Positions 17,859 through 26,823 of a stretch of 64,000 bases of DNA are shown one piece after another (the first letter of the stretch is position 1; each line of letters starts with the position of its first letter). The position numbers were made by a program, and so were the translations under genes. The notes beneath the pieces are model-generated. The model made no database searches and had not been told where the DNA came from. It worked only from the letters and a program-made list of their open reading frames with translations. The DNA comes from Williamsia maris (GTDB lineage Bacteria; Actinomycetota; Actinomycetes; Mycobacteriales; Mycobacteriaceae), in assembly GCF_024171815.1 (NCBI RefSeq), contig NZ_JAMTCJ010000004.1, forward strand, positions 372,001-436,000, written 5' to 3'.

Positions 17859-19060
17859 GACTGCTCCTTGGTGACGATCCACTGCGTGACCGGCAGTACC
17901 GGGCGCCACGTCGTCATGGACCCCAGTGGGGCGGCGTGCTCGAGGTGTACTCGCCGCAGTTCACCACCGTGTGTTCGATGCCAGTGCAGCACCGCGGCTT
18001 CGGATTCGATGGTGACCGCATTCGCGACCAGGATGCCGCCGGGGCGCAGCGCCGACCAGCTCGCCTCGACGATGCCGTCGGTGCACAGCCCGCCCCCGAT
18101 GAAGACCGCGTCGGGTGTCGGTGCGCCGTGCAGGGCCTGCGGTGCCTCGCCGGCCACGGTGATCGTGGTGCCGACGCCGAGACGGTCGGCGTTGCCGAGG
18201 ATTCGTTCGCGACGCGTGGGGTCGGTCTCGAACACCACAGCGCGACAACTGTTCTCGGTGCGCAGCCACTCGATGACGACCGAACCCGCGCCGCCGCCGA
18301 TGTCCCACAGCAGCTGCCCGGGCGCGGGGCGTAGCGCGGTGACCGTCAGGGCGCGGACGGCGGTCTTGGTCAACTGCCCGTCGTTGTCGAAGTCGGTGTC
18401 GGGCAGACCCGGTTGCCGCGACGATGCCGGGCCGACACACTCCACCGCCACGATGTTCAGCCGGTCCCCGGGCGCTCGGCTCCAGGTGTTCGCGGTTCCG
18501 TCCGCGATCGTCTCGTCGGCGCCGCCGAGTTGTTCGAGCACGGTCACGTGCGACTCCCCGTGCCCGGACCGGGTGAGGTGGTCCGCGATCGCGCCCGGGG
18601 TGGTGGCGTCGCGGCTCAGGATCAGCAGCCGCACCCCGTCGCTGACGTCGCGGGCCAGCGAGGTGACCGGAGCCGTGACCAGGCTGACGATGCGGGTGTC
18701 GGTGAGGTCCCATCCGAGTCGTGCGGCCGCCAGGGACGCGCTCGACACGGTGGGGACGACCCGGACGCGGTCGGCTCCGACGTGGCGGATGATCGTCGTC
18801 CCGACGCCGTGGAACATCGGGTCGCCGCTGGCCAGGATGTGCACGGGTGTCTCCGGCGGCGCGTCGAGGACCGCGCGGAGGTCGTCGAGCATCGGCGAAC
18901 TCCACGCGTGACGTCGTGCGTCGAGTTCGGGAAGCAGGTCGAGCTGCCTCGTCGACCCCGCGATGAGGGTCGCGTGTCGCAGTTCGTCACGGGCGGTGTC
19001 GCCGAGCCCGTTCCACCCGTCCGCACCGATACCGATGACGACGACAGCTGCTTCGCTCAC
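17855..19060 (-). CDS. cobL: Precorrin-6Y C5,15-methyltransferase (decarboxylating) CobL
   Basis: The 401-aa bifunctional enzyme methylates C5 and C15 and decarboxylates the acetate side chain of precorrin-6B. The N-terminal half is a CbiE-type methyltransferase (VVVIGIGADGWNGL, ILASGDPMFHGVG). The C-terminal half is a CbiT-type Rossmann domain (LLWDIGGGAGSVVIEW). GTG 19060 lies 7 nt after the SDR stop, so transcription may start further upstream, at or before the SDR gene. cobM follows with a 4-nt overlap. Confidence 0.96.
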   Translation of the reverse strand: MSEAAVVVIGIGADGWNGLGDTARDELRHATLIAGSTRQLDLLPELDARRHAWSSPMLDDLRAVLDAPPETPVHILASGDPMFHGVGTTIIRHVGADRVRVVPTVSSASLAAARLGWDLTDTRIVSLVTAPVTSLARDVSDGVRLLILSRDATTPGAIADHLTRSGHGESHVTVLEQLGGADETIADGTANTWSRAPGDRLNIVAVECVGPASSRQPGLPDTDFDNDGQLTKTAVRALTVTALRPAPGQLLWDIGGGAGSVVIEWLRTENSCRAVVFETDPTRRERILGNADRLGVGTTITVAGEAPQALHGAPTPDAVFIGGGLCTDGIVEASWSALRPGGILVANAVTIESEAAVLHWHRTHGGELRRVHLEHAAPLGSMTTWRPVLPVTQWIVTKEQS

Positions 19061-19067
19061 GTTTGCG

Positions 19068-19856
19068 TCACCGCGGGATCCGCCGCCACACGGCCTGCGG
19101 CAGCAGCCGCATGCCGAACATCGCCGGACGGATGGCCCAGGGAATCCAGACGGTGCGTCGGCCGCGGTGCAGCGCCGTCACGACGGCAGCCGCCACCTGC
19201 TCCGGTGTGCTGGACAGGGGTGCGGGTTTCACGCCGGAGTCCATGAGGTCCTTGGTCATCGCCCCGATGACGAAACCGGGCCGGGCGATGAGGACCTGGA
19301 CACCGGTGTGGTGCAGGGAATCAGCGAGTCCGGACGCGAATCCGTCGAGGCCGGCCTTCGTCGAGCCGTAGACGTAGTTGGCCTGGCGGACGCGGATCCC
19401 GGCCACCGACGAGAAGACGACGATCGACCCGGCGTCGGCGGCCCGCATCACCTGCGCCAGCGGGGTGAGCACGCTGATCTGGGCCATGTAGTCGGTGTGG
19501 GCGATCTGCAGGGCGTGGGCGACGTCGGTCTCGGCACGCTCCTGGTCGCCGAGGATCCCGAACGCGACGATCGCGACCCCGATGGCGCCGTGTTCGGCGA
19601 CGATGGAGGAGATGAACGGTGTGTGGCTCGCGATGTCATCCGCATCGAACCCGGCCGTGTGCACGGCGGTCGCTCCCGCGTCGCGGATGACCCGCACCTG
19701 CGCGTCGAGGTCGTCGGGACGTCGTGCCGCCAGGACGACGACCGCTCCGTCGGCGAGGCGGCGAGCGACGTCCAGGCCGATCTCGCTGCGCCCACCCAAC
19801 AGGAGGATCACACCGTCGGGGGTCGTGGGTCGTCCGGCTCTGCTCACGGAGGTCAT
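19068..19856 (-). CDS. DprE2-like short-chain dehydrogenase (Rv2073c-like)
   Basis: This 262-aa reductase closely resembles DprE2, the decaprenyl-phospho-2-keto-ribose reductase of arabinan precursor synthesis. It starts VILLLGGRSEIGLDVARRL and has VAIVAFGILGD. The SDR catalytic Ser lies in VVFSSVAG, and Tyr and Lys in YVYGSTKAGLDG. It sits next to cobL and divergent from an F420-type reductase, as Rv2073c and Rv2074 do. Whether it acts in cell-wall arabinan synthesis is inferred from similarity. ATG 19871 is an alternative start, as the ribosome site is poor for both. Confidence 0.85.
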   Translation of the reverse strand: MTSVSRAGRPTTPDGVILLLGGRSEIGLDVARRLADGAVVVLAARRPDDLDAQVRVIRDAGATAVHTAGFDADDIASHTPFISSIVAEHGAIGVAIVAFGILGDQERAETDVAHALQIAHTDYMAQISVLTPLAQVMRAADAGSIVVFSSVAGIRVRQANYVYGSTKAGLDGFASGLADSLHHTGVQVLIARPGFVIGAMTKDLMDSGVKPAPLSSTPEQVAAAVVTALHRGRRTVWIPWAIRPAMFGMRLLPQAVWRRIPR

Positions 19857-19890
19857 TGTTCCACCCCGCATCTCAGACCCGCGACCAACG

Positions 19891-20099
19891 CCGACCGTGC
19901 CCTTACAGCGCACCGAGCGTGCCCAAACGACGCACCGACCGTGCCCAAGCGACGCACCGACCGTGCCCAACCGACTGCGCCATGCGCATCTGAGCGGTAG
20001 GTCGTCGGTGTCGGCACGGTCGAGAGGTGGTTTCGGCCCACTCGGCGGGTGGTTTCGGCACGGTGGGCGGGTGGTTTCGGCACGGTCGGCGGGGGTGGG
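19891..20099. repeat. Inverted pair of 22-bp tandem-repeat blocks (4 + 4 units)
   Basis: Block A has four 22-bp units starting at 19891, 19913, 19935 and 19957, with core CCGACCGTGCC. Block B has four 22-bp units starting at 20012, 20034, 20056 and 20078, with core GGCACGGTCGG, the reverse complement. A 33-bp centre separates them. Phase is exact and copies differ at a few bases. The array fills the space between the divergent SDR and F420-reductase genes. 22 is not a multiple of 3 and no gene covers it. Function unknown. Confidence 0.95.
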
Positions 20100-20101
20100 A
20101 T

Positions 20102-20119
20102 CGCGCTCCGCGGAGCGCG
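20102..20119. promoter_or_regulatory. 18-bp perfect palindrome before the F420-type reductase
   Basis: CGCGCTCCG is followed directly by its reverse complement, 2 bp upstream of the -10 box at 20122. This placement covers the spacer and -35 region and fits an operator; no regulator is identified. Confidence 0.45.
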
Positions 20120-20121
20120 GA

Positions 20122-20127
20122 TACGCT
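20122..20127 (+). promoter_or_regulatory. Leaderless -10 box for the F420-type reductase
   Basis: TACGCT lies 6 nt before GTG 20134, matching the TANNNT-N6-RTG pattern of leaderless genes. Confidence 0.55.
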
Positions 20128-20133
20128 GGGTTC

Positions 20134-20544
20134 GTGCCCCGTACCGCGAGTGATCTGACCCCTGCCGCCCTGGAGTTCCTCACCGACCGACATCTCGCGA
20201 GCCTCACGACGCTGCGCGCGGACAACACGCCGCACTCGGTCGCGGTCGGCGTCACCTACGATGCCGAACGCCAGTTGGCGCGCGTCATCACCTTCGAGGG
20301 CAGCCAGAAGGTCCGCAACACCGACCGCGGTCAGTACGCCTCGGTTACCCATGTCGACGGCCCGCGGTGGCTCACCCTCGAGGGCCCGGCTCGCATCAGC
20401 CGCGACGCCGACGACATCGCCGAGGCGGTTCGCCGCTACGCGCTGCGCTACCGCCAGCCCAAGGTGAACCCGCGTCGCGTGGTCATCGAGATCAGCGTCA
20501 CCCGCATCCTGGGGTCGCAGAGCCTGCTCTCGACCGAGAACTGA
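20134..20544 (+). CDS. PPOX-class F420-dependent flavin/biliverdin-type reductase (Rv2074-like)
   Basis: The 136-aa split-barrel protein matches the family of Rv2074, an F420-dependent biliverdin reductase. It shows FLTDRHLASLTTLRADNTPHS near the N terminus, VRNTDRGQYASVTHVDGPRWLTLEG in the middle and a YRQPKVNPRRVVIEI segment late. It should bind F420H2 in the cytoplasm; the physiological substrate is uncertain. GTG 20134 lies behind a leaderless -10 box. The next gene follows after 4 nt. Confidence 0.85.
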   Translation: MPRTASDLTPAALEFLTDRHLASLTTLRADNTPHSVAVGVTYDAERQLARVITFEGSQKVRNTDRGQYASVTHVDGPRWLTLEGPARISRDADDIAEAVRRYALRYRQPKVNPRRVVIEISVTRILGSQSLLSTEN

Positions 20545-20548
20545 CCGC

Positions 20549-20929
20549 GTGTCACAGCGTCGGGAACGACTGGAGACATGGGCAGGCTGCATCGCCAACG
20601 TGGCCATCGTCGTGCTCACCGTCGGCTACGTCAGCGAAGCGTTCGACCACCCGTCGGTGTACCGCGTCAGTCTCGCGATCGTCGGGGTCGGTCTGTCGAT
20701 CAGCGTGTGTTGGTCGACCTACCGCAGGGTCACCGGCCGTCAACGGCCGGCGATGACCTACCCGCGCAAGAATCCGGCAACGGTCCCCTTCGACGATGTC
20801 GTCGCGGCCATGGCCGAGGGTGAGGACCGGATCGACTCGATCCGCCTGCTGCGGGAGAACCACCCCGGCCTCGGGCTACTCGACGCCAAGAACCTCGTCG
20901 ACGAGGTCACCGCACGTCCGGATCTGTGA
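20549..20929 (+). CDS. Membrane protein with ribosomal L7/L12 C-terminal-like domain
   Basis: The 126-aa protein has two hydrophobic spans (about residues 12-30 and 40-58), a short basic loop, and a soluble C-terminal part (about 75-126). In that part VAAMAEGEDRIDSIRLLREN and LGLLDAKNLVDEV resemble the helix pair of the L7/L12 C-terminal domain. In L7/L12 this surface recruits translation factors; in this membrane-bound form the role is unknown. GTG 20549 follows the reductase stop by 4 nt, so they are probably cotranscribed. Confidence 0.7.
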   Translation: MSQRRERLETWAGCIANVAIVVLTVGYVSEAFDHPSVYRVSLAIVGVGLSISVCWSTYRRVTGRQRPAMTYPRKNPATVPFDDVVAAMAEGEDRIDSIRLLRENHPGLGLLDAKNLVDEVTARPDL

Positions 20930-20936
20930 CTCCCCG

Positions 20937-22052
20937 CTAGAGCGTAGTCAGTCCGTGGGGCCGGGTGTTGACGGGCTCGCACCCGTTGTCGGTCACCACG
21001 ACGATGTCCTCGATGCGCGCTCCCCACTTCCCCGCGAAGTAGATGCCCGGTTCGATGCTGAACGCCATCCCTGTCTCGAGCGTGACGTCGCTGCCGGCGA
21101 CGATGTACGGCTCCTCGTGGACCGACAGACCGATCCCGTGACCGGTCCGATGGATGAACTGCTCACCGAGTCCGGCGTCGACGAGGACATCGCGCGCGGC
21201 GGCGTCGATGTCGTGCGCCCGCGCACCGGGACGGACCGCGTCGACCGCCGCCTGCTGGGCCCGCTCCAGGATGGCGACCTGAGCCGCGATGTCCTCCGAC
21301 GGCGCACCGACGGCATAGGTGCGGGTGGAGTCCGAGTTGTAGCCCGGCGCAACGGGTCCACCGATGTCGATGACGACGACTTCGCCCGAGGAGATCACGC
21401 GCTCGGACACCTCGTGATGAGGGTCGGCACCGTTCGGACCCGAACCGACGATGACGAACGCCGCCTCGGTGTGGCCCTCGGCGAGGATCGCGACGGTGAT
21501 GTCGTCGGCGACCTGACGTTCGGTCCGGCCGGCGATCAGGAACTCACCCATCCGGGCGTGCACCCGGTCGATGGCCGCTCCCGCCCGTCGCAGGGCGTCG
21601 ATCTCGGCCGGGTCCTTGATCATCCGCAGCCGACTCAGCACCGGCGTCGCGAGGATCGGTGCGGACCCGAGCCGGTCGGCCAACGGGATCAGGTGCAGGG
21701 CGGGCAATGCATCCGAGACGGCCACGGCCGCACCGGTGGCGATCCCGTCCAGGGCCAGCGCGTACGGGTCCTCGCCGTCCACCCAGTCGCGGGTGTCGAT
21801 GCCGAGTTCGCCGACCGCCGACGCCCGCAGCGCGGCGAGTTCGAGACGCGGGACCACCACCCAGGGTGCGCCGGACGCGGGCACGACCAGCGCTGTCAGG
21901 CGCTCGAACGTGCTGGCCGTCGACCCGGTGAGGTACTCCAGATCAGGCCCGGGGCCGACGATCAACGCCTCCACCTGCGCCTCGCCTGCGACCGCGGCCG
22001 CCCTGGTGAGACGGTCGGCGTACACCTGACTCGAAAACCGTTGCTCAGTCAT
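20937..22052 (-). CDS. pepE: M24B Xaa-Pro dipeptidase/aminopeptidase (PepE/PepQ-like)
   Basis: This 371-aa metallopeptidase has the five M24 metal ligands: two Asp in VVVIDIGG and YNSDSTRTY, His in HRTGHGIGLSVHEEPY, Glu in FSIEPGIYF, and Glu in GARIEDIVVVT. It should cleave dipeptides or N-terminal residues before proline in the cytoplasm. It corresponds in position to Rv2089c. ATG 22052 has TACGGT 7 nt upstream, the leaderless pattern. It is divergent from the exonuclease gene. Confidence 0.92.
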   Translation of the reverse strand: MTEQRFSSQVYADRLTRAAAVAGEAQVEALIVGPGPDLEYLTGSTASTFERLTALVVPASGAPWVVVPRLELAALRASAVGELGIDTRDWVDGEDPYALALDGIATGAAVAVSDALPALHLIPLADRLGSAPILATPVLSRLRMIKDPAEIDALRRAGAAIDRVHARMGEFLIAGRTERQVADDITVAILAEGHTEAAFVIVGSGPNGADPHHEVSERVISSGEVVVIDIGGPVAPGYNSDSTRTYAVGAPSEDIAAQVAILERAQQAAVDAVRPGARAHDIDAAARDVLVDAGLGEQFIHRTGHGIGLSVHEEPYIVAGSDVTLETGMAFSIEPGIYFAGKWGARIEDIVVVTDNGCEPVNTRPHGLTTL

Positions 22053-22059
22053 GGCTTCC

Positions 22060-22065
22060 ACCGTA
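22060..22065 (-). promoter_or_regulatory. Leaderless -10 box for the M24 peptidase
   Basis: TACGGT on the minus strand is 7 nt upstream of the ATG at 22052. Confidence 0.5.
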
Positions 22066-22105
22066 GGCGATCTGTGCCCGCGACCATCTGGCACAGTGAT
22101 CAGCT

Positions 22106-23059
22106 ATGACAGCTCCGGTGATGTTGCTCGATGGCGCGAGCCTCTGGTTCCGCGCCTTCCACGGGATCCCCGAGAAGATCACCGCCCCCGACGGCCGCCC
22201 GGTCAACGCGATCCGCGGGTTCGTCGACATGATCGCCGTGCTCGTCAACCGCGAGCACCCGCGTCGACTGGTGGTCTGCCTCGACTACGACTGGCGCCCG
22301 AAGTTCCGTACCGACCTGATCCCGTCGTACAAGGCGCAACGCGTCGCGGAGGTGGTCGCGGACGGCAACTCCGTGGAAGAGGTGCCCGACACCCTCACCC
22401 CGCAGGTGGACATGATCGCCGACTTCCTGACCGCAGCGGGTCTGGCGAGCGCCGGGGCGCACGGATGTGAGGCCGACGACGTCATCGGCACCCTGGCCGA
22501 TTCGGAGACGCGGGATCGGGTGGTCGTCGTCAGCGGCGACCGGGATCTGCTGCAGGTGGTCGTCGACGACCCCGTCGAGGTGCGCGTCCTCTACGTCGGC
22601 AAGGGCGTCAATCGTGCGGAGATGTTCGGTCCCGAGGAGGTCGCGGAGCGATACGATGTCCCGCCTGCGCGACCCGGCACCGCGTACGCGGAGCTGGCGA
22701 TGTTGCGTGGCGACCCGTCCGACGGGCTGCCCGGTGTGACCGGTGTCGGCGAGAAGACGGCCGCAAAACTGTTGGCGCAGTTCGGGACCCTGGACGACAT
22801 CGAGGCCGCGGCACGATCCGGTGACAAGTCCATCAGTCCGCGCATCCGGGCGTCCATCGTCGATTCGGCGGACTACCTGCAGGCCGCCCGGACCGTGGTC
22901 TTCGTACGCACCGACGCCGAGATCGAGGGAGACGGCGAGGGGATCATCCCGGCCGGACCCGCCGACCCGGACCGGATCGCCGCGCTGGTCGCCGAACTCG
23001 GGATCGGCTCGTCGGTGAACCGGTTGGCCACGGCACTCGGATGGAACGAGCGGTGGTGA
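22106..23059 (+). CDS. 5'-3' exonuclease (PolI N-domain/FEN family)
   Basis: The 317-aa protein is a stand-alone flap-endonuclease-type nuclease. Acidic metal-binding clusters are [35 protein letters not shown] and [12 protein letters not shown] helix-three-turn-helix follows at [21 protein letters not shown]. It probably removes RNA primers or flaps during replication and repair beside DNA polymerase I. It matches Rv2090 in position. The upstream peptidase is divergent with 53 bp between starts. Confidence 0.92.
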   Translation: MTAPVMLLDGASLWFRAFHGIPEKITAPDGRPVNAIRGFVDMIAVLVNREHPRRLVVCLDYDWRPKFRTDLIPSYKAQRVAEVVADGNSVEEVPDTLTPQVDMIADFLTAAGLASAGAHGCEADDVIGTLADSETRDRVVVVSGDRDLLQVVVDDPVEVRVLYVGKGVNRAEMFGPEEVAERYDVPPARPGTAYAELAMLRGDPSDGLPGVTGVGEKTAAKLLAQFGTLDDIEAAARSGDKSISPRIRASIVDSADYLQAARTVVFVRTDAEIEGDGEGIIPAGPADPDRIAALVAELGIGSSVNRLATALGWNERW

Positions 23060-23072
23060 CCCGCGACCCGGT

Positions 23073-23873
23073 TCAGTTGGCGGTGGGTCGACCGACCTCG
23101 TAGCGTCCGCTGTCGTCGAGGAAGGTGATCGTGACCTTCTGCTGCGCGCCGGCGACGGTGGCGGTGCAGTCGAAGGTCTTGCCCTTCTCCACCTTCTGAC
23201 CGTCCGGGCAGCTCACGTTGCCGACTTCGGTTGCCTGGTAGTCCTTCTCGAGGATCGACTTGACGCCGTCCTGTACCGCGGACTGGTTGAGTTCCTTGTT
23301 CACCGCGAAGCCGGGGGCGACGAACGCGGTGATGGCGAGGATCACGACTACGATCGCCACCACTGCGCCGACGACCGCGATCCGGAACGGTTTCCGGTCG
23401 CGCAGAGGGCGGTTCATCGCGGCGAACTGGTCCTGGCCGGGGGTTGCCGGCCCACCGGCGGGCGGTTGTCCGTACGGCTGCTGGCCCGGCGCCCCGTACC
23501 CGGGCTGACCGTAGGTACCGGGTGCCTGCTGACCGTAGGGCTGTTGCTCGTAGCCGGGCTGACCGTACGGCGGCTGTCCGTACTGCGGGTCGCCGTAGGG
23601 CTGCTGTCCGTATTGCGGCTGGCTGGGGCCCGTGTACGGGCCGGGCTGCTCGGAACCGGGTTGACCGTACGGGGACGAACCCGCCTGCGGCTGCCCGTAC
23701 GCGGGCGGTTGTCCGTACTGGGGCTGACCGTACGGCTGCTGTCCGTACTGCGGCTGGGTCTGATCGGGCTGCTGGTATCCACCCGACCACGGACTGCCGG
23801 CGTCCGGGCCGCCGGCGGGAGCGCCCTGGTCCCCCTGCTGCCGGGGTTCGTCGGGGTTGTGGGGGTCGCTCAT
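23073..23873 (-). CDS. DUF4333 membrane protein with YGQP-rich N-terminal domain
   Basis: The 266-aa protein has three parts. The first 150 or so residues are low complexity, built from repeated [14 protein letters not shown] and similar Gln/Tyr/Pro/Gly units. One membrane span lies at about 165-190 ([20 protein letters not shown]). The external C-terminal domain (about 195-266) has two cysteines, in VSCPDGQ and FDCTATV, likely a disulfide, which fits DUF4333. The role is unknown; the tail may bind protein partners. GGAGGGA lies 3 nt before the ATG. It corresponds to Rv2091c. Confidence 0.85.
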   Translation of the reverse strand: MSDPHNPDEPRQQGDQGAPAGGPDAGSPWSGGYQQPDQTQPQYGQQPYGQPQYGQPPAYGQPQAGSSPYGQPGSEQPGPYTGPSQPQYGQQPYGDPQYGQPPYGQPGYEQQPYGQQAPGTYGQPGYGAPGQQPYGQPPAGGPATPGQDQFAAMNRPLRDRKPFRIAVVGAVVAIVVVILAITAFVAPGFAVNKELNQSAVQDGVKSILEKDYQATEVGNVSCPDGQKVEKGKTFDCTATVAGAQQKVTITFLDDSGRYEVGRPTAN

Positions 23874-23994
23874 GGTTCCCTCCGTGGATCAGGATGGCCG
23901 TCGGCGTCCGCGCCGCGGCCCGCTCTCGTGAGGAGAACATACCGCACCGCACCGGGGGTGATCGGCGTCGTCGGCGCCGTGTCCCGAGGCCGGA

Positions 23995-26823
23995 TCAGCC
24001 CAGTTCCACCGCGACCACACCGCGTTTGATGCACCCCACCGCCGACTTCGCCGAGCGGGCCAGACGGCCCTCTCCCCCGGCACTCATCCGGATCTGTTCG
24101 AGCAGGTCGATGACCTGACGGCTCCAACGCACGAAATCGCCCGCAGGCAACGGCCGACCACGTTCACCGGCCGCGGCCAACGCCTCGGCGAGCGACCGGC
24201 CCGACGCCCACGTGTACATCGCGGTGGCGAACCCGGCGTCCGGCTCACGGGTGACACCGACGTTGTGTCGGCTCTCCAGATGTGCGAGCGTCCGCCAGGC
24301 CCGGTGGGTGTCCTGCAGCGCGTCACGGACCTCGCGGTGTCCGGTGACCAGATCGGGCCCGGAGTAGGAATCGCGTCGGGACTCGTAGACCACCGCGGAG
24401 ACCACCGCGGCGAGCTCGGGTGGGGTCAACGCGTCCCACACCTGCGCGCGGATGCATTCGCAGATCAGCAGGTCGCTCTCGCTGTAGACGCGACTGAGTG
24501 TGCGCCCGGAATCGGTGACCACGACACCCTCGGGTCCGTCGACGAGGTAGCCGAGCTCGGTGAGCACCCCGACGATCCGGTCGAAGGTGATGCTCAGCGT
24601 CGACGTGCGTGTGCTGACCGACTCGGTCAGGGCGGTGATCTCACGCTCGACGCGGTTGCGGCGTTCGGCCAGGCGGAACAGCTCGTCGCCTGCGGGCAGC
24701 TGATGCGCCGGGTGGGCGCGCAGCCGGGAACGGAGCAGGCCGAGTTCGCGGTCGTCTGCGGCCGGAGACCGTCGCGACTGCCGCCCGCGGGGTACGTCGA
24801 TCCCGGTGGCCCGCAACGACGACGCGAGGTCGCGCCGGCCGCGACCGGTCCGACGGTCCACCTGTCGGGGCAGGCGCATGTTGCCGAGCACCTCGGGTGG
24901 GTTCAGGAAGTCGGCGGTGCCGACACGCCCACACCAGGCGTCCTCGCAGAGCACCATCGGCTTGGGGTCGCGACGGTCGGTGGCGGGTTCGATGACCACG
25001 GCCAGCCCGCGGTGCCGACCGCCGTGTAGGGCGATGACGTGCCCGCGCTTGAGCGCGGACAGCTCGTCGACGGTGTTCGCCTGCGCGGTCATCCGCTTCT
25101 CGAACTTCAGCTCGCGTTCGCGGGTCCGGATGACCTCGCGCAGCCGCATGTACCCGAGGAAACCGTCGTAGTCGTCGGTGGGTGTGTGATCGTCGGCTGC
25201 GGCGGCGTCTCCGGTCGCCAGATCGCCCGGCTCCACACCGACGCTCGACGCCCGCCCCGAGAGTTCGACGTCGATCTTGCCCAGCGTCCGCCGCGCGGTG
25301 TCGATCTTGCGGTGCTGTCCCACCACGGAACGGTCCGTCTGGAACTGCGCGAACGAGCGTTCCAGCAGGTTCTTCGCGCCGGCCAGACCGAGGCGACCGA
25401 TCAGGTTGATCGCCATGTTGTACTCCGGCGCGAACGAACTGCGCAGCGGGAACGTGCGTGCTCCGGCGAGCCCGGCGACCCGGGTCGGGTCGAGTTCGGG
25501 CATCCAGACGACGACGGCGTGCCCCTCGACATCGATCCCGCGGCGACCGGCGCGACCGGTGAGCTGGGTGAACTCGCCCGGGGTCAGGTCGACGTGGGCC
25601 TCGCCGTTGTACTTCACGAGGCGCTCGAGGACCACCGACCGCGCCGGCATGTTGATGCCGAGCGCGAGGGTCTCGGTGGCGAACACGGCTCGGACGAGGC
25701 CACGGACGAACAGTTCCTCGACCGCGTGCCGGAACGCGGGCAGCATCCCGGCGTGGTGGGCGGCGAGCCCACGCATCAGCCCGGCGCGCCACGTGTCCAC
25801 GTTGAGGACGTCCTGATCGGCCTCGGTGAGGTCACCGACGTACCGGTTCACGACCTCCTCGACCTGCGCCGACTGGGCCGGCTGCAGGAGGCTGAGCCCC
25901 GACCGGACGCACTGGTCGAGCGCGGCCTCACACCCGGCGCGCGAGAAGATGAAGCCGATCGCGGGCAACAGTCCGTCGCGATCGAGACGTGCGATGAGAT
26001 CGGGGCGGGAGATGATGCCGGCCGGACGTCCGCGACGCGGCGGCCCGCCACGCCCACGACGACCGTGGGGACTCTCGTGGTCGCTGACCATCTCGCGTTG
26101 CTTGATGTAGCGGGTCAGCTCCGAGTTCACCTGCGGGCGTTCACCGTTGCGCGGGGTGCGCTCGAACAGGTCGAAGATCCGGTTGCCGACCATCATGTGT
26201 TGCCACAGCGGGATCGGACGGTGATCGTCGACGACCACCGTGGTGTCGCCGCGGACGGTCTTGATCCAGTCGCCGAACTCCTCGGCGTTGCTGACCGTCG
26301 CCGACAGGCTGACCACCTTCACCGACGGCTCGAGGTGGAGGATGACCTCCTCCCACACCGCGCCGCGGAACCGGTCGGCGAGGAAGTGCACCTCGTCCAT
26401 CACCACGTGCGACAACCCGTTCAGCGCAGGCGAGTTCGCGTAGATCATGTTGCGGACGACCTCGGTGGTCATCACGACCACCGGCGCCGAGGGGTTGATC
26501 GAACTGTCACCGGTGAGCAGGCCGATGTTCTCGGCACCGTGCACGGCGACCAGATCGGAGAACTTCTGGTTGCTCAGCGCCTTGATCGGGGTGGTGTAGA
26601 AGCATTTGGTGCCCGCCGCGAGCGCCAGGTGCACCGCGAACTCACCGACGATGGTCTTGCCCGCACCGGTCGGCGCGCACACCAGAACCCCGTGGCCGTC
26701 CTCGAGCGCGGCGCACGACTCCACCTGGAACGGGTCGAGCGCGAAGTCGAGACGATCGGTGAACTCCCGCAACGCGGGTCGGTCGATGGGCGTCGGTGTC
26801 GGCGCGGTCTCAGAGGATGTCAT
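23995..26823 (-). CDS. helY: DEAD/DEAH-box helicase HelY (Ski2/Mtr4-like)
   Basis: The 942-aa helicase has APTGAGKT (Walker A), VMDEVHF (Walker B), VSLSATVSN, a C-terminal helicase domain with AAHHAGMLP, and [12 protein letters not shown]. An Arg/Gly-rich insertion ([16 protein letters not shown]) lies between the helicase domains, and the C-terminal 350 residues form the DSHCT-like helical domain. It probably unwinds structured RNA. The start at 26823 overlaps tatC by 14 nt; GTG 26838 is a possible alternative. Confidence 0.93.
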   Translation of the reverse strand: MTSSETAPTPTPIDRPALREFTDRLDFALDPFQVESCAALEDGHGVLVCAPTGAGKTIVGEFAVHLALAAGTKCFYTTPIKALSNQKFSDLVAVHGAENIGLLTGDSSINPSAPVVVMTTEVVRNMIYANSPALNGLSHVVMDEVHFLADRFRGAVWEEVILHLEPSVKVVSLSATVSNAEEFGDWIKTVRGDTTVVVDDHRPIPLWQHMMVGNRIFDLFERTPRNGERPQVNSELTRYIKQREMVSDHESPHGRRGRGGPPRRGRPAGIISRPDLIARLDRDGLLPAIGFIFSRAGCEAALDQCVRSGLSLLQPAQSAQVEEVVNRYVGDLTEADQDVLNVDTWRAGLMRGLAAHHAGMLPAFRHAVEELFVRGLVRAVFATETLALGINMPARSVVLERLVKYNGEAHVDLTPGEFTQLTGRAGRRGIDVEGHAVVVWMPELDPTRVAGLAGARTFPLRSSFAPEYNMAINLIGRLGLAGAKNLLERSFAQFQTDRSVVGQHRKIDTARRTLGKIDVELSGRASSVGVEPGDLATGDAAAADDHTPTDDYDGFLGYMRLREVIRTRERELKFEKRMTAQANTVDELSALKRGHVIALHGGRHRGLAVVIEPATDRRDPKPMVLCEDAWCGRVGTADFLNPPEVLGNMRLPRQVDRRTGRGRRDLASSLRATGIDVPRGRQSRRSPAADDRELGLLRSRLRAHPAHQLPAGDELFRLAERRNRVEREITALTESVSTRTSTLSITFDRIVGVLTELGYLVDGPEGVVVTDSGRTLSRVYSESDLLICECIRAQVWDALTPPELAAVVSAVVYESRRDSYSGPDLVTGHREVRDALQDTHRAWRTLAHLESRHNVGVTREPDAGFATAMYTWASGRSLAEALAAAGERGRPLPAGDFVRWSRQVIDLLEQIRMSAGGEGRLARSAKSAVGCIKRGVVAVELG

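Noticed and set aside
19891-20099. CRISPR array
   Set aside because: The whole period is only 22 bp with no separate variable spacers, the two blocks are in opposite orientation, and no cas genes are present; the Cas4-like nuclease at 38 kb is a chromosomal RecB-type protein.
23444-23870. DNA satellite repeat
   Set aside because: The repetition comes from coding YGQP-type repeats in the DUF4333 protein, in frame and with synonymous variation.
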